From positions 54,759-118,758 of the forward strand of contig NZ_JAQBOF010000010.1 in the NCBI RefSeq assembly GCF_028288185.1: a DNA stretch of 64,000 nucleotides. Reading direction: 5' to 3'. Position 1 is the first letter of the stretch. Every line of letters starts with the position of its first letter. The notes under the pieces were generated by a model. The model made no database searches and had not been told where the DNA came from. It saw nothing but the letters and a program-made list of their open reading frames with translations. The translations under genes were made by a program, and so were the position numbers. This document shows, one piece after another, positions 34,349 through 44,191 of the stretch. This stretch comes from Mucilaginibacter sp. Lineage in GTDB: Bacteria; Bacteroidota; Bacteroidia; Sphingobacteriales; Sphingobacteriaceae.

Positions 34349-35713
34349 ATGAAATATATTTTTCTAACAGCGTCTTTAATTTGTGCCATAGCTTTAAGTG
34401 GTTATGCGCAGCAGGCACCGCCTCCCAATACGCCGGTAAACTTTAGCCTGGCCGATTGTATAAAATATGCTTATGACCACCAGGACTCGGTAAAAAACGC
34501 CAACCTTGATGTGCAAAGCGCCGAATATAAAGTAAAGGAAACTATAGGCTCCGGTTTACCGCAGATAAACGGTTCTATTAGTTTCCAGGATTTTTTAAAA
34601 CCACCGGCAACAGTAGGCCCTAATGTTTTTGGCCCGCCGCCAATTGACTTGAATGCACCTTTAGTAAAGTTCCCGTTTGGCGCTGTTAAGTATAACAATA
34701 CTTACTCGTTGCAGGCTAGTCAGCTTTTATTTAGCGGGACGTTTTTAGTTGGTTTACAGGCGGTAAAAACTTTCAGAGAGCTATCACAACGCAGTTTGGT
34801 ACGCTCTAAAATTGAAACCAATGTTAATGTTACCAAAGCGTATTACCAGGCATTAGTGAGTAATGAGCAGGTAAAATTGCTGGATGCCAACGTTATCCAA
34901 CTAAAACAAACGCTTGACCAAACAACTCAGCAAAATAAACAAGGTTTTGTAGAGAAAATAGATGTTGATCGTTTATCAGTTCAATATAATAACCTGATTA
35001 CTAATCGCGATAATGTTGAACGGTCATTGGTGTTAAATATACAGATGTTAAAGTTCCAGATGGGCATGCCTATTGAGCAGCCCTTGACATTAACAGACAA
35101 ATTGGAAAGTATTGACATGCAAAACCAGGCTGCCGCAAGCGCGCTTGATACAGCTTTTTATCATAATCGTATTGAATATAAGTTGTTGGAAACCAACATA
35201 ACGCTTAACCAACTTGATGCTAAAAGTAAAAAAGCCGCTTTTTTACCTACGGTAAGTTTAAACGGTGGCTTCGGCGAGGTTTTTCAGGAAAACCAATTTA
35301 AATATTTATATAACAATATGTATCCAAACAGCTTTATTGGCTTGAGTATAAATATTCCAATTTTTAGTGGAGGCCAACGCATTAATCAGCTAAAGCAATC
35401 GCAAATAAGCGTGATGAAAGCCCAAAACGATTTGCATAACGCAAGTAACGGATTTAAGCTGCAAGCCAACGCTGCGCGGATAACTTTTTATAACAGCATG
35501 CAATCGCTTAACAACCAAAAACGTAGTCGCGAGTTGGCGCAAGAGGTTTTAAGGGTATCAAAAATTAAATATCAGCAGGGGGTAGGTTCAAGCATTGAGG
35601 TTACACAAGCACAAACCGAACTGGAAAATTCAGACAATCAATACATACAGGCACTATACAATGCTTTAATAAGCAAGGTAGATCTTGATAAAGCATACGC
35701 ACGCATTAACTAA
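34349..35713 (+). CDS. TolC-family outer-membrane efflux protein
   Basis: A 454-residue outer-membrane factor with a signal peptide ending GYAQ. The body has two TolC-like halves rich in long coiled-coil helices (SLADCIKYAYDHQDSVKNANLDV ... and SKVDLDKAYARIN at the C-terminus). It forms the exit duct of a tripartite efflux pump with the next two genes, which follow at 19 and 25 nt. The order outer-membrane factor, adaptor, pump is typical of Bacteroidota. Confidence 0.93.
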   Translation: MKYIFLTASLICAIALSGYAQQAPPPNTPVNFSLADCIKYAYDHQDSVKNANLDVQSAEYKVKETIGSGLPQINGSISFQDFLKPPATVGPNVFGPPPIDLNAPLVKFPFGAVKYNNTYSLQASQLLFSGTFLVGLQAVKTFRELSQRSLVRSKIETNVNVTKAYYQALVSNEQVKLLDANVIQLKQTLDQTTQQNKQGFVEKIDVDRLSVQYNNLITNRDNVERSLVLNIQMLKFQMGMPIEQPLTLTDKLESIDMQNQAAASALDTAFYHNRIEYKLLETNITLNQLDAKSKKAAFLPTVSLNGGFGEVFQENQFKYLYNNMYPNSFIGLSINIPIFSGGQRINQLKQSQISVMKAQNDLHNASNGFKLQANAARITFYNSMQSLNNQKRSRELAQEVLRVSKIKYQQGVGSSIEVTQAQTELENSDNQYIQALYNALISKVDLDKAYARIN

Positions 35714-35732
35714 AACTAAATCACCATAAAAA

Positions 35733-36836
35733 ATGAAAAAATTAATATACATACCAGCCTTATTGTTGTTAGCAGCATGCTCGCAAAAACCAAAGGATAA
35801 AGCGACGGAATTAGCCGATCTAAAAAAACAACAGGCAGACATCAACTCAAAAATTGCGGCATTGCAAACTACAGACGCCAGCCAGGATTCATCTAAGAGT
35901 GCTGATATAAGCGTATTAAAAATTGCTGAAACCAAGTTTACCCACTATGTTGATATACAGGGTAAAATTGATGCTAAAGATAACGTAATGGCTTATCCGC
36001 AATCGCCGGGTGTTATTACTAAGATCTATGTAGTACCGGGCCAGCATGTAAGCAAGGGCCAGCTTTTGGCACAATTAGATAACAGTGTGCTGAAAGAAAA
36101 TATATCACAAGCCGAATCACAGGCTACTTTGGCCAAAACGTTGTTCCAACGTCAAAAAAATCTGTGGGATCAAAAAATTGGTACCGAGGTGCAGTTTTTA
36201 CAAGCACAAACTCAAATGCAAAGTGCGCAAAAACAAGTTGACGCATTGCGCCAACAGGCCGATCTGTATCGTATCATTTCGCCTATTAGCGGCAGTATTG
36301 ACCAAATGGATCTTAAACTGGGCCAGGTGGCACAGCCGGGCAGTACAGGTATCCGTATTGTAAATGCCGATGTGTTAAAAGTTAAAGCTGATGTGCCTGA
36401 GTCATACGCAAGCCGTGTGAACCAGGGCGACAATGTAAAAATTGTTGTGCCTGATGGTAATGACTCTTTAAGTGCGAAGTTAACTTTCGCTGCTAAAGTT
36501 ATCGATCCAACATCACGTAGTTTCGCTATTGAAATAGCTTTACCTGTGCGCAAAACTCTGCGCCCTAACATGACAGCTATTATAAAAATAGCCGACTATA
36601 ACAACAGCAAAGCAATTGTTATTCCGCTAAATGCCATTCAAAAATCAGAGCAGGGCGATTACGTTTATGTTAATGATAATGGTACAGCCAAGCGCAAAAA
36701 TATTAAAGTTGGCATAAGCTATGGCAGCCAGGCCGAAATTATATCAGGCTTAACTATCGGCGACCAATTAATAACTGCCGGCGCTGCCGATTTGAATGAT
36801 GGCGACAAAGTAAATGTGTTACAATCTGGTAATTAA
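35733..36836 (+). CDS. RND efflux periplasmic adaptor (lipoprotein)
   Basis: A 367-residue membrane-fusion protein anchored as a lipoprotein (lipobox LLAAC, Cys16). After a short coiled-coil N-terminal stretch come the barrel-sandwich (lipoyl-like) halves (VITKIYVVPGQHVSKGQLLAQLD and YRIISPISGSIDQMDLKLGQVAQPG). These flank an alpha-hairpin (about 115-175), with beta-barrel and membrane-proximal domains after. It links the RND pump to the TolC-like duct encoded on either side. Confidence 0.93.
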   Translation: MKKLIYIPALLLLAACSQKPKDKATELADLKKQQADINSKIAALQTTDASQDSSKSADISVLKIAETKFTHYVDIQGKIDAKDNVMAYPQSPGVITKIYVVPGQHVSKGQLLAQLDNSVLKENISQAESQATLAKTLFQRQKNLWDQKIGTEVQFLQAQTQMQSAQKQVDALRQQADLYRIISPISGSIDQMDLKLGQVAQPGSTGIRIVNADVLKVKADVPESYASRVNQGDNVKIVVPDGNDSLSAKLTFAAKVIDPTSRSFAIEIALPVRKTLRPNMTAIIKIADYNNSKAIVIPLNAIQKSEQGDYVYVNDNGTAKRKNIKVGISYGSQAEIISGLTIGDQLITAGAADLNDGDKVNVLQSGN

Positions 36837-36861
36837 TCACACTTAAATAATTTGATCTATA

Positions 36862-39800
36862 ATGAAAGATCTTAACAAAGAATTTGGGCCATCAAGCTGG
36901 GCCATTGATAATAAGACTGCCATATACGTACTTATATTTTTAATTACGGTACTGGGGCTTATCAGCTATAATACTTTGCCTAAGGAAAATTTTCCGGATA
37001 TAGCACAATCAAAGGTTTTTGTGAGCACGCCATATATTGGCCAATCGCCGCAAAATATTGAGTTGCTGGTTACAAGGCAATTAGAGAAACAATTAAAATC
37101 ACTTAAAGGTTTAAAAAAGGTAACATCAAACTCAAAACAAAACATCTCTGTAATAACAGCCGAATTTAATGCGGATGTTAAGATCAGGGATGCAAAAATT
37201 GACGTAAAAGAAGCGGTTGATAAAGCAAAACAAGATTTGCCGCAGGGCGATGTTAACCTTAAAGAATCAATCATATCTGATATTAATGTTGCTGATATCC
37301 CTATCCTTTATGTAAATATTTCAGGCGATTATGACCTGAAAAAGTTGAAGGAATATGCCGATAACTTAAAAGACGAGATAGAGAGTTACAAAGAGATCTC
37401 ACGCGTTCAGGAAGTAGGTGCGTTAACACCCGAGATCCAGATCAATGTCGACATGAATAAAATGGCGGCAGTACAATTAAGCTTTGGCGATATTGTACAA
37501 GCAATTGGTAATGAAAACATCATAGCGTCGGCAGGTAATGTAACTACAGATGGTATCCGTCGTAGTATAGACATTAAGAAAGATTACAAGAGCGCTGCCG
37601 AAGTAGCCGAAATGGTAGTAAGAAACCCAAAAGGGCAACCAATATACCTGCGTGACATCGCCGAGATAAAAGATTCGTTTTTAGAACAGGAAAGCTACGC
37701 ACGTTTAAAAACAAACGATAGTAAAGACTTTAAGAATGTAATTACGCTTAACGTAAGTAAACGTACCGGCGAAAACCTGATCGAAGCTTCTGATAAAATA
37801 AACAATCTTATTGCACAGAAACTTAAAACGACATTCCCTAAAGGCCTTAAAATAACCGTAACCGGCGATCAGTCAGACAAAACACGTACAACGTTGAATG
37901 ACCTTATTAACACCATTGTTATTGGTTTTATACTGGTTACCATCATCTTGATGTTTTTTATGGGTAGCACCAACGCCATATTTGTGGCGCTATCGGTACC
38001 GCTGTCGTGTTTTATCGCCTTCCTGGTCATGCCGGCTATTGGCTTTACGCTAAATATGATCGTGCTGTTCTCCTTCCTGCTCGCTTTGGGTATAGTAGTA
38101 GATGATGCCATTGTGGTAATTGAAAACACGCACCGGATATTTAACAATGGAGCTATCCCAATTAAACAAGCAGCTAAGATAGCCGCGGGCGAAGTATTTT
38201 TACCTGTATTTTCTGGCACCATGACTACGCTTGCACCGTTTGTTCCGTTGGCTTTTTGGAATAGTTTGATAGGGCACTTTATGTTCTTCCTGCCTATTAC
38301 ATTGATCATAACGTTACTGGCATCATTGGTTGTAGCCTACTTGTTTAACCCGGTATTTGCGGTTGATTTTATGAAGCCGCACGTTGAAGGTGAACATGAT
38401 AACCCTAAGTTTGATAAAAAGACAGCACGTACAACAGCCATATTAGGTGGTTTGGGCTTATTAAGTTACTTGATGTTTTTTGCCGGTAAGTGGACAATGG
38501 GTATGGGTAATTTGTTTGCGTTGGCTATCGTCTTGTACCTGTTAAATCATTTTGTTTTATTACGGGCGATAGACAGTTTCCAAAACAACTTATGGCCGCG
38601 CTTTAAAGACTGGTACGCCAGATGGTTGGAACGTGCTGTTAAAAGCCCGGTATGGGTATTGGGTGGCACAGTGTTGTTGTTTATATTTACCATATTCTTC
38701 CTGGTAGCCCGGTCGCCAAAAGTGGAGTTTTTCCCGGCTGGTGATCCCAACTTTGCCTTTGTTTATATCAGGATGCCTATCGGCACAGATCAGACTTATA
38801 CTAATGAGGTAACCAAGAAATTGGAGAAACTTGTTGCAAAGGCTGTTGAGCCTGATAAGGATATCGTTTCATCCATTATATCAAACGTTACAGCCAGTGT
38901 TGCCGACCCAAGTGATGAGGACCAGGGCGATTACGAAAACAAGAGTAAGATAACCGTAGCGTTTGTTGAATTTGGTAAACGTAATGGTAAGGATACCAAA
39001 GCAGTATTGGCAAATGTGCGTAAGGCTGTTGTTGGGATAATCCCGGGTGCTATAATAGCGGTAGCGCAAGAGAATGGTGGCCCACCAGTACAAAAAGATA
39101 TTAGTATTGAAATAGCCGGTGATAATATAGATACATTGGTTAAAACTGCTAATCATTTAAAAAGCTACCTGGCCAAACAAAACATAGCTGGTATAGAAGG
39201 ATTGATTGCCGATGTGCAGACCGACAAACCTGAAATAGTATTTGATGTTGACCGTGAACGAGCAAACCGCGAAGGTATAAGCACAGGACAGGTAACAGAT
39301 GCATTAGCTATTGCAGTTTTTGGTAGAAAAGCCGCTGATTTTAGAAATACCCGCGAGGATGATTACCAGATAAAAGTACGTGCCTTAGAAAGCCAGCGCA
39401 GTAACCTGGACGCTTTAAAGAACTTAAAGATCACTTATCGCGATATGGCAACAGGTGGTGCTATACGCCAGGTGCCTATATCTGCCTTTACAGATGTAAG
39501 GTACACCACAACTTATAGTAACATCAAGCATAAACAACAAAGACGCGTATTAACCTTAGGATCTAACGTTATTAAGCCGAATAACATCAATGAGGTTAAC
39601 GCTAATATTTTAAGAGCGATAAACACTTTTAAAAAGCCGCTTAGTGTAACCATAAAAATGGGTGGCGGACAGGAAGACCAGGCAGAAGCAATGAACTTTT
39701 TGCTGGGTGCTTTGGCTACTTCGTTTGGTTTGATCCTGATCATCCTCATGATCCAGTTTAACTCTACGGGTAAAACGTTGATCATATTGAGTGAAATATT

Positions 39801-40290
39801 GTTCAGTATTATAGGGGTGTTGTTAGGTGTGAGCATATTTAAAATGACTATATCAATTGTAATGACCGGTGTAGGTATCATTGCCCTCGCGGGTGTTGTG
39901 GTACGTAACGGGATCTTACTGGTTGAGTTTACAGATATGTTGATGGAACAGGGCGCAAGCATACATGATGCTGTTGTCGAGGCCGGCCATACGCGGATGA
40001 CTCCGGTACTATTAACAGCTACCGCAGCCATATTAGGTTTAATACCATTGGCTGTAGGCTTTAATATAGATTTTGTGGGCTTGTTTACACACTTTAAACC
40101 ACATATTCACTTTGGTGGGGATAACGTAGCGTTTTGGGGACCGTTAGCATGGACAATGATATTTGGGTTAGGTTTTGCAACCATAATTACCCTGATATTG
40201 GTACCATGTATGTATTTGATCCGTTATAGGATTAAAGCCAGGTTCAGCAAAAAAGAATTGCATGAAACACCTGCAGAGATAGCTGGATAG
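36862..40290 (+). CDS. RND efflux permease (AcrB/HAE1 superfamily)
   Basis: A 1142-residue inner-membrane proton-driven pump. Twelve core membrane helices and two large periplasmic loops are visible. TM4 carries the proton-relay pair in ALGIVVDDAIVVIENTHRI. It is about 100 residues longer than AcrB. The extra sequence includes a hydrophobic pair of segments at about 520-570 (LGGLGLLSYLMFFAG and NLFALAIVLYLLNHFVLL) between TM6 and TM7, and a C-terminal His-rich loop (LFTHFKPHIHFGGDN). The substrate is unknown. A strong terminator follows. Confidence 0.94.
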   Translation: MKDLNKEFGPSSWAIDNKTAIYVLIFLITVLGLISYNTLPKENFPDIAQSKVFVSTPYIGQSPQNIELLVTRQLEKQLKSLKGLKKVTSNSKQNISVITAEFNADVKIRDAKIDVKEAVDKAKQDLPQGDVNLKESIISDINVADIPILYVNISGDYDLKKLKEYADNLKDEIESYKEISRVQEVGALTPEIQINVDMNKMAAVQLSFGDIVQAIGNENIIASAGNVTTDGIRRSIDIKKDYKSAAEVAEMVVRNPKGQPIYLRDIAEIKDSFLEQESYARLKTNDSKDFKNVITLNVSKRTGENLIEASDKINNLIAQKLKTTFPKGLKITVTGDQSDKTRTTLNDLINTIVIGFILVTIILMFFMGSTNAIFVALSVPLSCFIAFLVMPAIGFTLNMIVLFSFLLALGIVVDDAIVVIENTHRIFNNGAIPIKQAAKIAAGEVFLPVFSGTMTTLAPFVPLAFWNSLIGHFMFFLPITLIITLLASLVVAYLFNPVFAVDFMKPHVEGEHDNPKFDKKTARTTAILGGLGLLSYLMFFAGKWTMGMGNLFALAIVLYLLNHFVLLRAIDSFQNNLWPRFKDWYARWLERAVKSPVWVLGGTVLLFIFTIFFLVARSPKVEFFPAGDPNFAFVYIRMPIGTDQTYTNEVTKKLEKLVAKAVEPDKDIVSSIISNVTASVADPSDEDQGDYENKSKITVAFVEFGKRNGKDTKAVLANVRKAVVGIIPGAIIAVAQENGGPPVQKDISIEIAGDNIDTLVKTANHLKSYLAKQNIAGIEGLIADVQTDKPEIVFDVDRERANREGISTGQVTDALAIAVFGRKAADFRNTREDDYQIKVRALESQRSNLDALKNLKITYRDMATGGAIRQVPISAFTDVRYTTTYSNIKHKQQRRVLTLGSNVIKPNNINEVNANILRAINTFKKPLSVTIKMGGGQEDQAEAMNFLLGALATSFGLILIILMIQFNSTGKTLIILSEILFSIIGVLLGVSIFKMTISIVMTGVGIIALAGVVVRNGILLVEFTDMLMEQGASIHDAVVEAGHTRMTPVLLTATAAILGLIPLAVGFNIDFVGLFTHFKPHIHFGGDNVAFWGPLAWTMIFGLGFATIITLILVPCMYLIRYRIKARFSKKELHETPAEIAG

Positions 40291-40311
40291 TTATCAAGTT
40301 TATTATAACCA

Positions 40312-40342
40312 AGAGGCTCCGATATATCGGGGCCTCTTTTTG
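40312..40342 (+). terminator. Rho-independent terminator of the efflux operon
   Basis: An 11-bp stem (AGAGGCTCCGA with TCGGGGCCTCT, one T-G pair) encloses loop TATA and is followed by a T run. It starts 22 nt after the RND gene's stop. Confidence 0.9.
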
Positions 40343-40400
40343 TTATGCACCTTTTTTGGGAATGATTATTGCAAACCATGGTTCTACAAACATTGGAGTC

Positions 40401-40886
40401 ATGAAACTTAAAATAGAAAAACCGTTTTGGCAAGTATTAGGAGTTGGCGTATTAGCCGGTATGCGCTCTGCATCGGCACCGGCTATAACCAGTCATATAT
40501 TAAGCCACCACCATTCAAAAATATTAGAGCGATCGCCATTAAACTTCATGCAATCAAACGTTGTAGCTAACGGCCTTAAACTTATGGCGCTGGCCGAATT
40601 TGTTGGCGACAAATTACCCTCAACACCAGATAGAATTAAGCCTGTAGTAATAGCGGCCCGCTGCATATCAGGCGCATTGGCAGGCGCGGGTATATTAAAA
40701 GCTAGTGGGGGCAACGCGATTGTTGGCGCTTTAATAGGCGGTACGGCAGCATTTGCATCAACATTTGGTAGTTTCTTTTTGCGAAAAACTACAGTTAAAA
40801 GTTCTGGCGTGATACATCCTATTATTGGTGTAATAGAAGATGCGCTGATAATTAGTGCCGGATTAGAGTTGGCTAAACTGGCTTAA
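40401..40886 (+). CDS. DUF4126 family membrane protein
   Basis: A 161-residue protein, starting at the ATG at 40401. An in-frame TTG at 40356 would add 15 residues with no conserved look. It has a small-residue-rich hydrophobic pattern (GVGVLAGMRSASAPAITSHIL, GALAGAGILKASGGNAIVGALIGG, and a C-terminal IIGVIEDALIISAGLELAKLA) typical of DUF4126. It has three or four membrane segments. Function is unknown. It is separated from the pump operon by a terminator. Confidence 0.75.
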   Translation: MKLKIEKPFWQVLGVGVLAGMRSASAPAITSHILSHHHSKILERSPLNFMQSNVVANGLKLMALAEFVGDKLPSTPDRIKPVVIAARCISGALAGAGILKASGGNAIVGALIGGTAAFASTFGSFFLRKTTVKSSGVIHPIIGVIEDALIISAGLELAKLA

Positions 40887-40995
40887 TATGGGCGTGATTT
40901 AGGGTTGCTTTTTAATTTTAATGTAATTTGTGTATCAATTTTGTGAGTTTAAACACTTGTTTGGCCTTATTGAGGTTATAATGTAGAATTTTTGA

Positions 40996-41003
40996 TAATT
41001 TTG
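40996..41003 (+). promoter_or_regulatory. Candidate -7 promoter box for the second TetR gene
   Basis: TAATTTTG, an exact TAnnTTTG match, lies 34 nt before the ATG. A TTG about 23 nt upstream is a weak -33 candidate. Confidence 0.45.
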
Positions 41004-41037
41004 TTTAAATAGTCAGTTTTACAGTAAATACGCTACA

Positions 41038-41655
41038 ATGAGTACAGGAAGCGATCAGCAGGATATTAAGCGGGAAAAGATTTTAGAAGCGGCCTACCAA
41101 CGGTTTTTGCATTATGGATATTCAAAAACCACCATGAATGAGATAGCCGGCGATCTGTCGCTATCTAAAGCATTACTATATTATTATTTCCCGGATAAAA
41201 GCCAGTTATATATTGCCGTTATGCGCAAATTGGCTGGGGAGTATATACAGGACTTGGAAAATAAGCTTAACACATTTGTCAATCTTAAAGAAGCATTTGT
41301 ATCACAGATAGATACTCAGCATAATTTCATCGTAAAAAATTACAACTTTTTTGATTTTTTTAGAGTTAACGAACAAAACCTGCCGGATACTATTTGGGAA
41401 ATTATAACCGAGATACACCAAACCGAAATGGTATTGTTAAGCGCGGCTATTAAAACCGAAGCCGATAAGGGAAATATAAAACCAGTTGATAACCCTGAAC
41501 AAATTGTTGATCTGCTGTTAGACGCGTTGCATGGGGTTAGGGTAAGCGCGGTATCGCATAAAAAAGTAATGTTTCCGCAAAAAGAACACCTGGATGAAAT
41601 ACATACCAAGCGGTTATTACTGCTTGATATATTTATAAAGGGCTTGATGTATTAA
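41038..41655 (+). CDS. TetR-family transcriptional regulator
   Basis: A 205-residue regulator with an N-terminal helix-turn-helix (about 14-60: REKILEAAYQRFLHYGYSKTTMNEIAGDLSLSKALLYYYF) and a helical C-terminal ligand domain. Neighbours on either side are a DUF4126 protein and an uncharacterised membrane protein on the opposite strand, so its target is unclear. It may be self-regulated. The 222-nt gap after it ends with a terminator hairpin. Confidence 0.9.
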   Translation: MSTGSDQQDIKREKILEAAYQRFLHYGYSKTTMNEIAGDLSLSKALLYYYFPDKSQLYIAVMRKLAGEYIQDLENKLNTFVNLKEAFVSQIDTQHNFIVKNYNFFDFFRVNEQNLPDTIWEIITEIHQTEMVLLSAAIKTEADKGNIKPVDNPEQIVDLLLDALHGVRVSAVSHKKVMFPQKEHLDEIHTKRLLLLDIFIKGLMY

Positions 41656-41816
41656 CTAAACTACTGTCACCTTGCAGTAAAAAATACTGACTATCAGCGT
41701 GGAAAGATAACTTAATGGTAACTTTGACCGTTAATAAATAAGATAATAATTAATATAATATATATCAATTATCAAAGATACTTCTAAAGTTAAGAGGTGA
41801 TTGTTTTAGAGTGATT

Positions 41817-41853
41817 AAGCAGGCAGAAAGTAAAATTTCAGCCTGCTTTTTTT
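41817..41853 (+). terminator. Rho-independent terminator about 160 nt after the TetR gene
   Basis: An 8-bp stem (AAGCAGGC with GCCTGCTT) plus an inner GAAA/TTTC pairing is followed by seven Ts. The long 3' region (41656-41816) between the stop and this hairpin holds no ORF. It may be a long 3' UTR or a small RNA. Confidence 0.75.
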
Positions 41854-41877
41854 ATATATACTAATCCAGGGGAGGTA

Positions 41878-42312
41878 TTAGTTTTGGCTAAGATCTATAA
41901 GCGTCCAGTTTTTTTGTTTGTCAACCTGGCCACCATTGTATTTTAAAACGATCTTAAATTCGGTATTAATTTTGTCGCCGCTATCATTTCTTGATTCAAC
42001 CGATGATTGTATCACATATACAGAATCCGATTGCTTTCCAAACTGGTATTTAGTATCAGAAAAATTAGCGCTTGATGATTTTAGGGTAGGGCGTATAAAC
42101 TCTTTAGCTATAGTATAAGCATCATCACTGCCGGGCAGGCCTTTAAAAAAATCGGGTTTTAATGAGCCTGTAAGTGTTATTTTAACTACTACCGATATTA
42201 CTATAAAAATTAAAAACAGGAATACTACAAGCGCCTTGTTGCCTTTTTTTTTATTCGCGGCTTTTTCCTTTAAATATTGATCAGTTTTGTTGTTGGGTAA
42301 ATCGTTTGCCAT
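41878..42312 (-). CDS. Single-span membrane protein of unknown function
   Basis: A 144-residue protein: a basic cytoplasmic N-terminus (about 1-25, Lys-rich), one hydrophobic helix (ALVVFLFLIFIVISVVVKITL, about 27-47), and an extracytoplasmic domain of about 95 residues. The latter has the SDDAYTIAKEFIRPTLKSS pattern and ends in NWTLIDLSQN. The fold resembles small Bacteroidota proteins with a membrane anchor and a beta-rich domain (some annotated as Coa1-like), but I cannot name it with confidence. Confidence 0.7.
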   Translation of the reverse strand: MANDLPNNKTDQYLKEKAANKKKGNKALVVFLFLIFIVISVVVKITLTGSLKPDFFKGLPGSDDAYTIAKEFIRPTLKSSSANFSDTKYQFGKQSDSVYVIQSSVESRNDSGDKINTEFKIVLKYNGGQVDKQKNWTLIDLSQN

Positions 42313-42415
42313 ACTATTAGCTTAGTATAAAATAATGCTTTAAAGTTAAAGATAAAAACTACAAAAATAAATCATCAAGAATATTTATAACAACTTATAT
42401 ATACAACTTGCCGCC

Positions 42416-43654
42416 TTAGCCAAAAAATAGGTAAGAGATCAATATTGCCGTTACTACACCAAAAAAATCGGCAATAAGCATGGCGGGGATAGCGTAACGT
42501 GTTTTCCGGATGCCAACCGAACCAAAATACAGTGCCACAATATAAAACGTAGTATCGGCAGTGCCGTATAAAACGCTTGATAGATGGCCGGTAAAGCTAT
42601 CCGCACCATAAGTTTTTAAGTTATCAAGCATCATAGCCCTTGCCCCCGATCCACTAAGCGGACGTAAAAAGGCTATAGGCAAAACATCGGTAAATCGGGT
42701 ATCAATATTAAAGTGGCTAAATATCCACTTAAAGCCATCACCTAAGTAAGTAACAGCCCCGCTTATCCTGAATATGCTTACGGCTGCCAATAAAGCAACC
42801 AAATAAGGAATGATTTTAATAGCGATATCGAAACTTTCTTTAGCGCCTTCAATAAAAGTTTCAAACACGTTTATTTTCTTGCGTACACCACCTAATATAA
42901 ACAGAACAGGCAATCCAAATAAGGTTAAATTACTGAACACTTTCGATACATCACTTATTTGGGTTTTAGTTAGATAGGCAGTAAAATACCATATCACTAA
43001 AGCTATAAAAACGGTTATTCCTCCAAGCCAGGTTAAAATAACCTTATCAAACAGATTTATTTTTTGCTTAATGCTTACCACAATTAAACCGGCCAGTGTA
43101 GCCACGTAAGTTGCAATAATACAGGGGATAAAAATATCAGTAGGGTCTTTAGAATGGTATATGGCACGCTGCGCAATAATAGCTATGGGTAAAAGTGTTA
43201 AGCCGGACGCATGCAACACCATAAACATGATCTGCGAGTTTGATGCCGTGTTTTTATCTTTATTTAATTCCTGCAAGCCGTTCATAGCCTTTAAGCCAAA
43301 AGGTGTAGCGGCATTATCCAGTCCCAATAAATTGGCCGCATAATTCATCATCATTTGTCCAACAGCAGGATGATCTTTAGGTACTTCAGGGAATAAGCGA
43401 TTAAAAAATGGCCCTACAATACGCGAAAGGAAATTTATTGCCCCGGCTTTTTCGGCTACTTTTAATATACCCAGGTAAAAGGCCATTATACCTACCAGGG
43501 GCAAGGCAATATCCATTACCGATGATTTGGTAGAGTCAAATGTACCTTCTATCATCAATCTGAATATCTCGGTATCGCCTAAAAATATCAGCTTGAATAA
43601 ACCGATGACAAAGGCAATTAAAAAAAAGGCAATCCAGATATAATTTAAGGCCAT
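42416..43654 (-). CDS. SpmA/SpmB-type fused nucleoside-recognition membrane protein
   Basis: A 412-residue membrane protein with about ten helices, built of two Gate (nucleoside-recognition) domains. The N-terminal half matches SpmA (MDIALPLVGIMAFYLGILKVAEKAG, NLLGLDNAATPFGLKAM) and the C-terminal half SpmB (FDIAIKIIPYLVALLAAVSIFR, PLSGSGARAMMLD, YGTADTTFYIVALYFGSVG). In Bacillus these are separate spore-maturation proteins. Here they are fused in a non-sporulating lineage, so the role must differ. The substrate is unknown. Confidence 0.88.
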   Translation of the reverse strand: MALNYIWIAFFLIAFVIGLFKLIFLGDTEIFRLMIEGTFDSTKSSVMDIALPLVGIMAFYLGILKVAEKAGAINFLSRIVGPFFNRLFPEVPKDHPAVGQMMMNYAANLLGLDNAATPFGLKAMNGLQELNKDKNTASNSQIMFMVLHASGLTLLPIAIIAQRAIYHSKDPTDIFIPCIIATYVATLAGLIVVSIKQKINLFDKVILTWLGGITVFIALVIWYFTAYLTKTQISDVSKVFSNLTLFGLPVLFILGGVRKKINVFETFIEGAKESFDIAIKIIPYLVALLAAVSIFRISGAVTYLGDGFKWIFSHFNIDTRFTDVLPIAFLRPLSGSGARAMMLDNLKTYGADSFTGHLSSVLYGTADTTFYIVALYFGSVGIRKTRYAIPAMLIADFFGVVTAILISYLFFG

Positions 43655-43756
43655 GCTTTATGAGTATAATATTGCAGATGTGAAAATATGCAATTTTTGA
43701 TTTGATAAGCACTTTTGTTTTGCGCAATTTTAAATTAAATATAATAACAGCAAAAA

Positions 43757-44191
43757 TTGAAACATACCATAGCACAATTAGCCGATGCGATTAATGATTT
43801 GTTGACAACCGATCTGCAGGCCATAGATTGGGATTACAAACCCGCGCCGGACAGGTGGTCTAGAAAAGAAATTATTGGCCATTTAGTTGATAGTGCTCAG
43901 ATAAACCTGCAACGCTTTATACGCTGCACTTATGAAGAAAACTTTAAGCTGACGTATGAACAGGTGGAGTGGGTGCAGGTACAACACTACCAGGATACCG
44001 ATATTAATGAGATATTGGAACTTTGGCGACTGCTTAACTTTCAAATTATTACGGTATGGAAAAACTATCCTGCCGACAGACTTACCGCACAATGTGACAA
44101 CAGTAAAACCGAAGTTAGCTTACATACCGTTGAATGGCTGGCCCAGGATTATGTAGATCACTTAAAACATCATTTAAGGCAAGTGTATTAA
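43757..44191 (+). CDS. DinB-family protein
   Basis: A 144-residue four-helix DinB/YfiT-like protein. The RWSRKEIIGHLVDSA motif (about 34-48) carries the first metal-ligand His, and DYVDHLKHHLRQ at the C-terminus carries the HxxxH pair. The family includes metal-dependent thiol transferases and enzymes of unknown role. The start is TTG at 43757, with no in-frame ATG before the conserved part. Its stop overlaps the next gene's ATG by 1 nt (TAATG). Confidence 0.85.
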   Translation: MKHTIAQLADAINDLLTTDLQAIDWDYKPAPDRWSRKEIIGHLVDSAQINLQRFIRCTYEENFKLTYEQVEWVQVQHYQDTDINEILELWRLLNFQIITVWKNYPADRLTAQCDNSKTEVSLHTVEWLAQDYVDHLKHHLRQVY

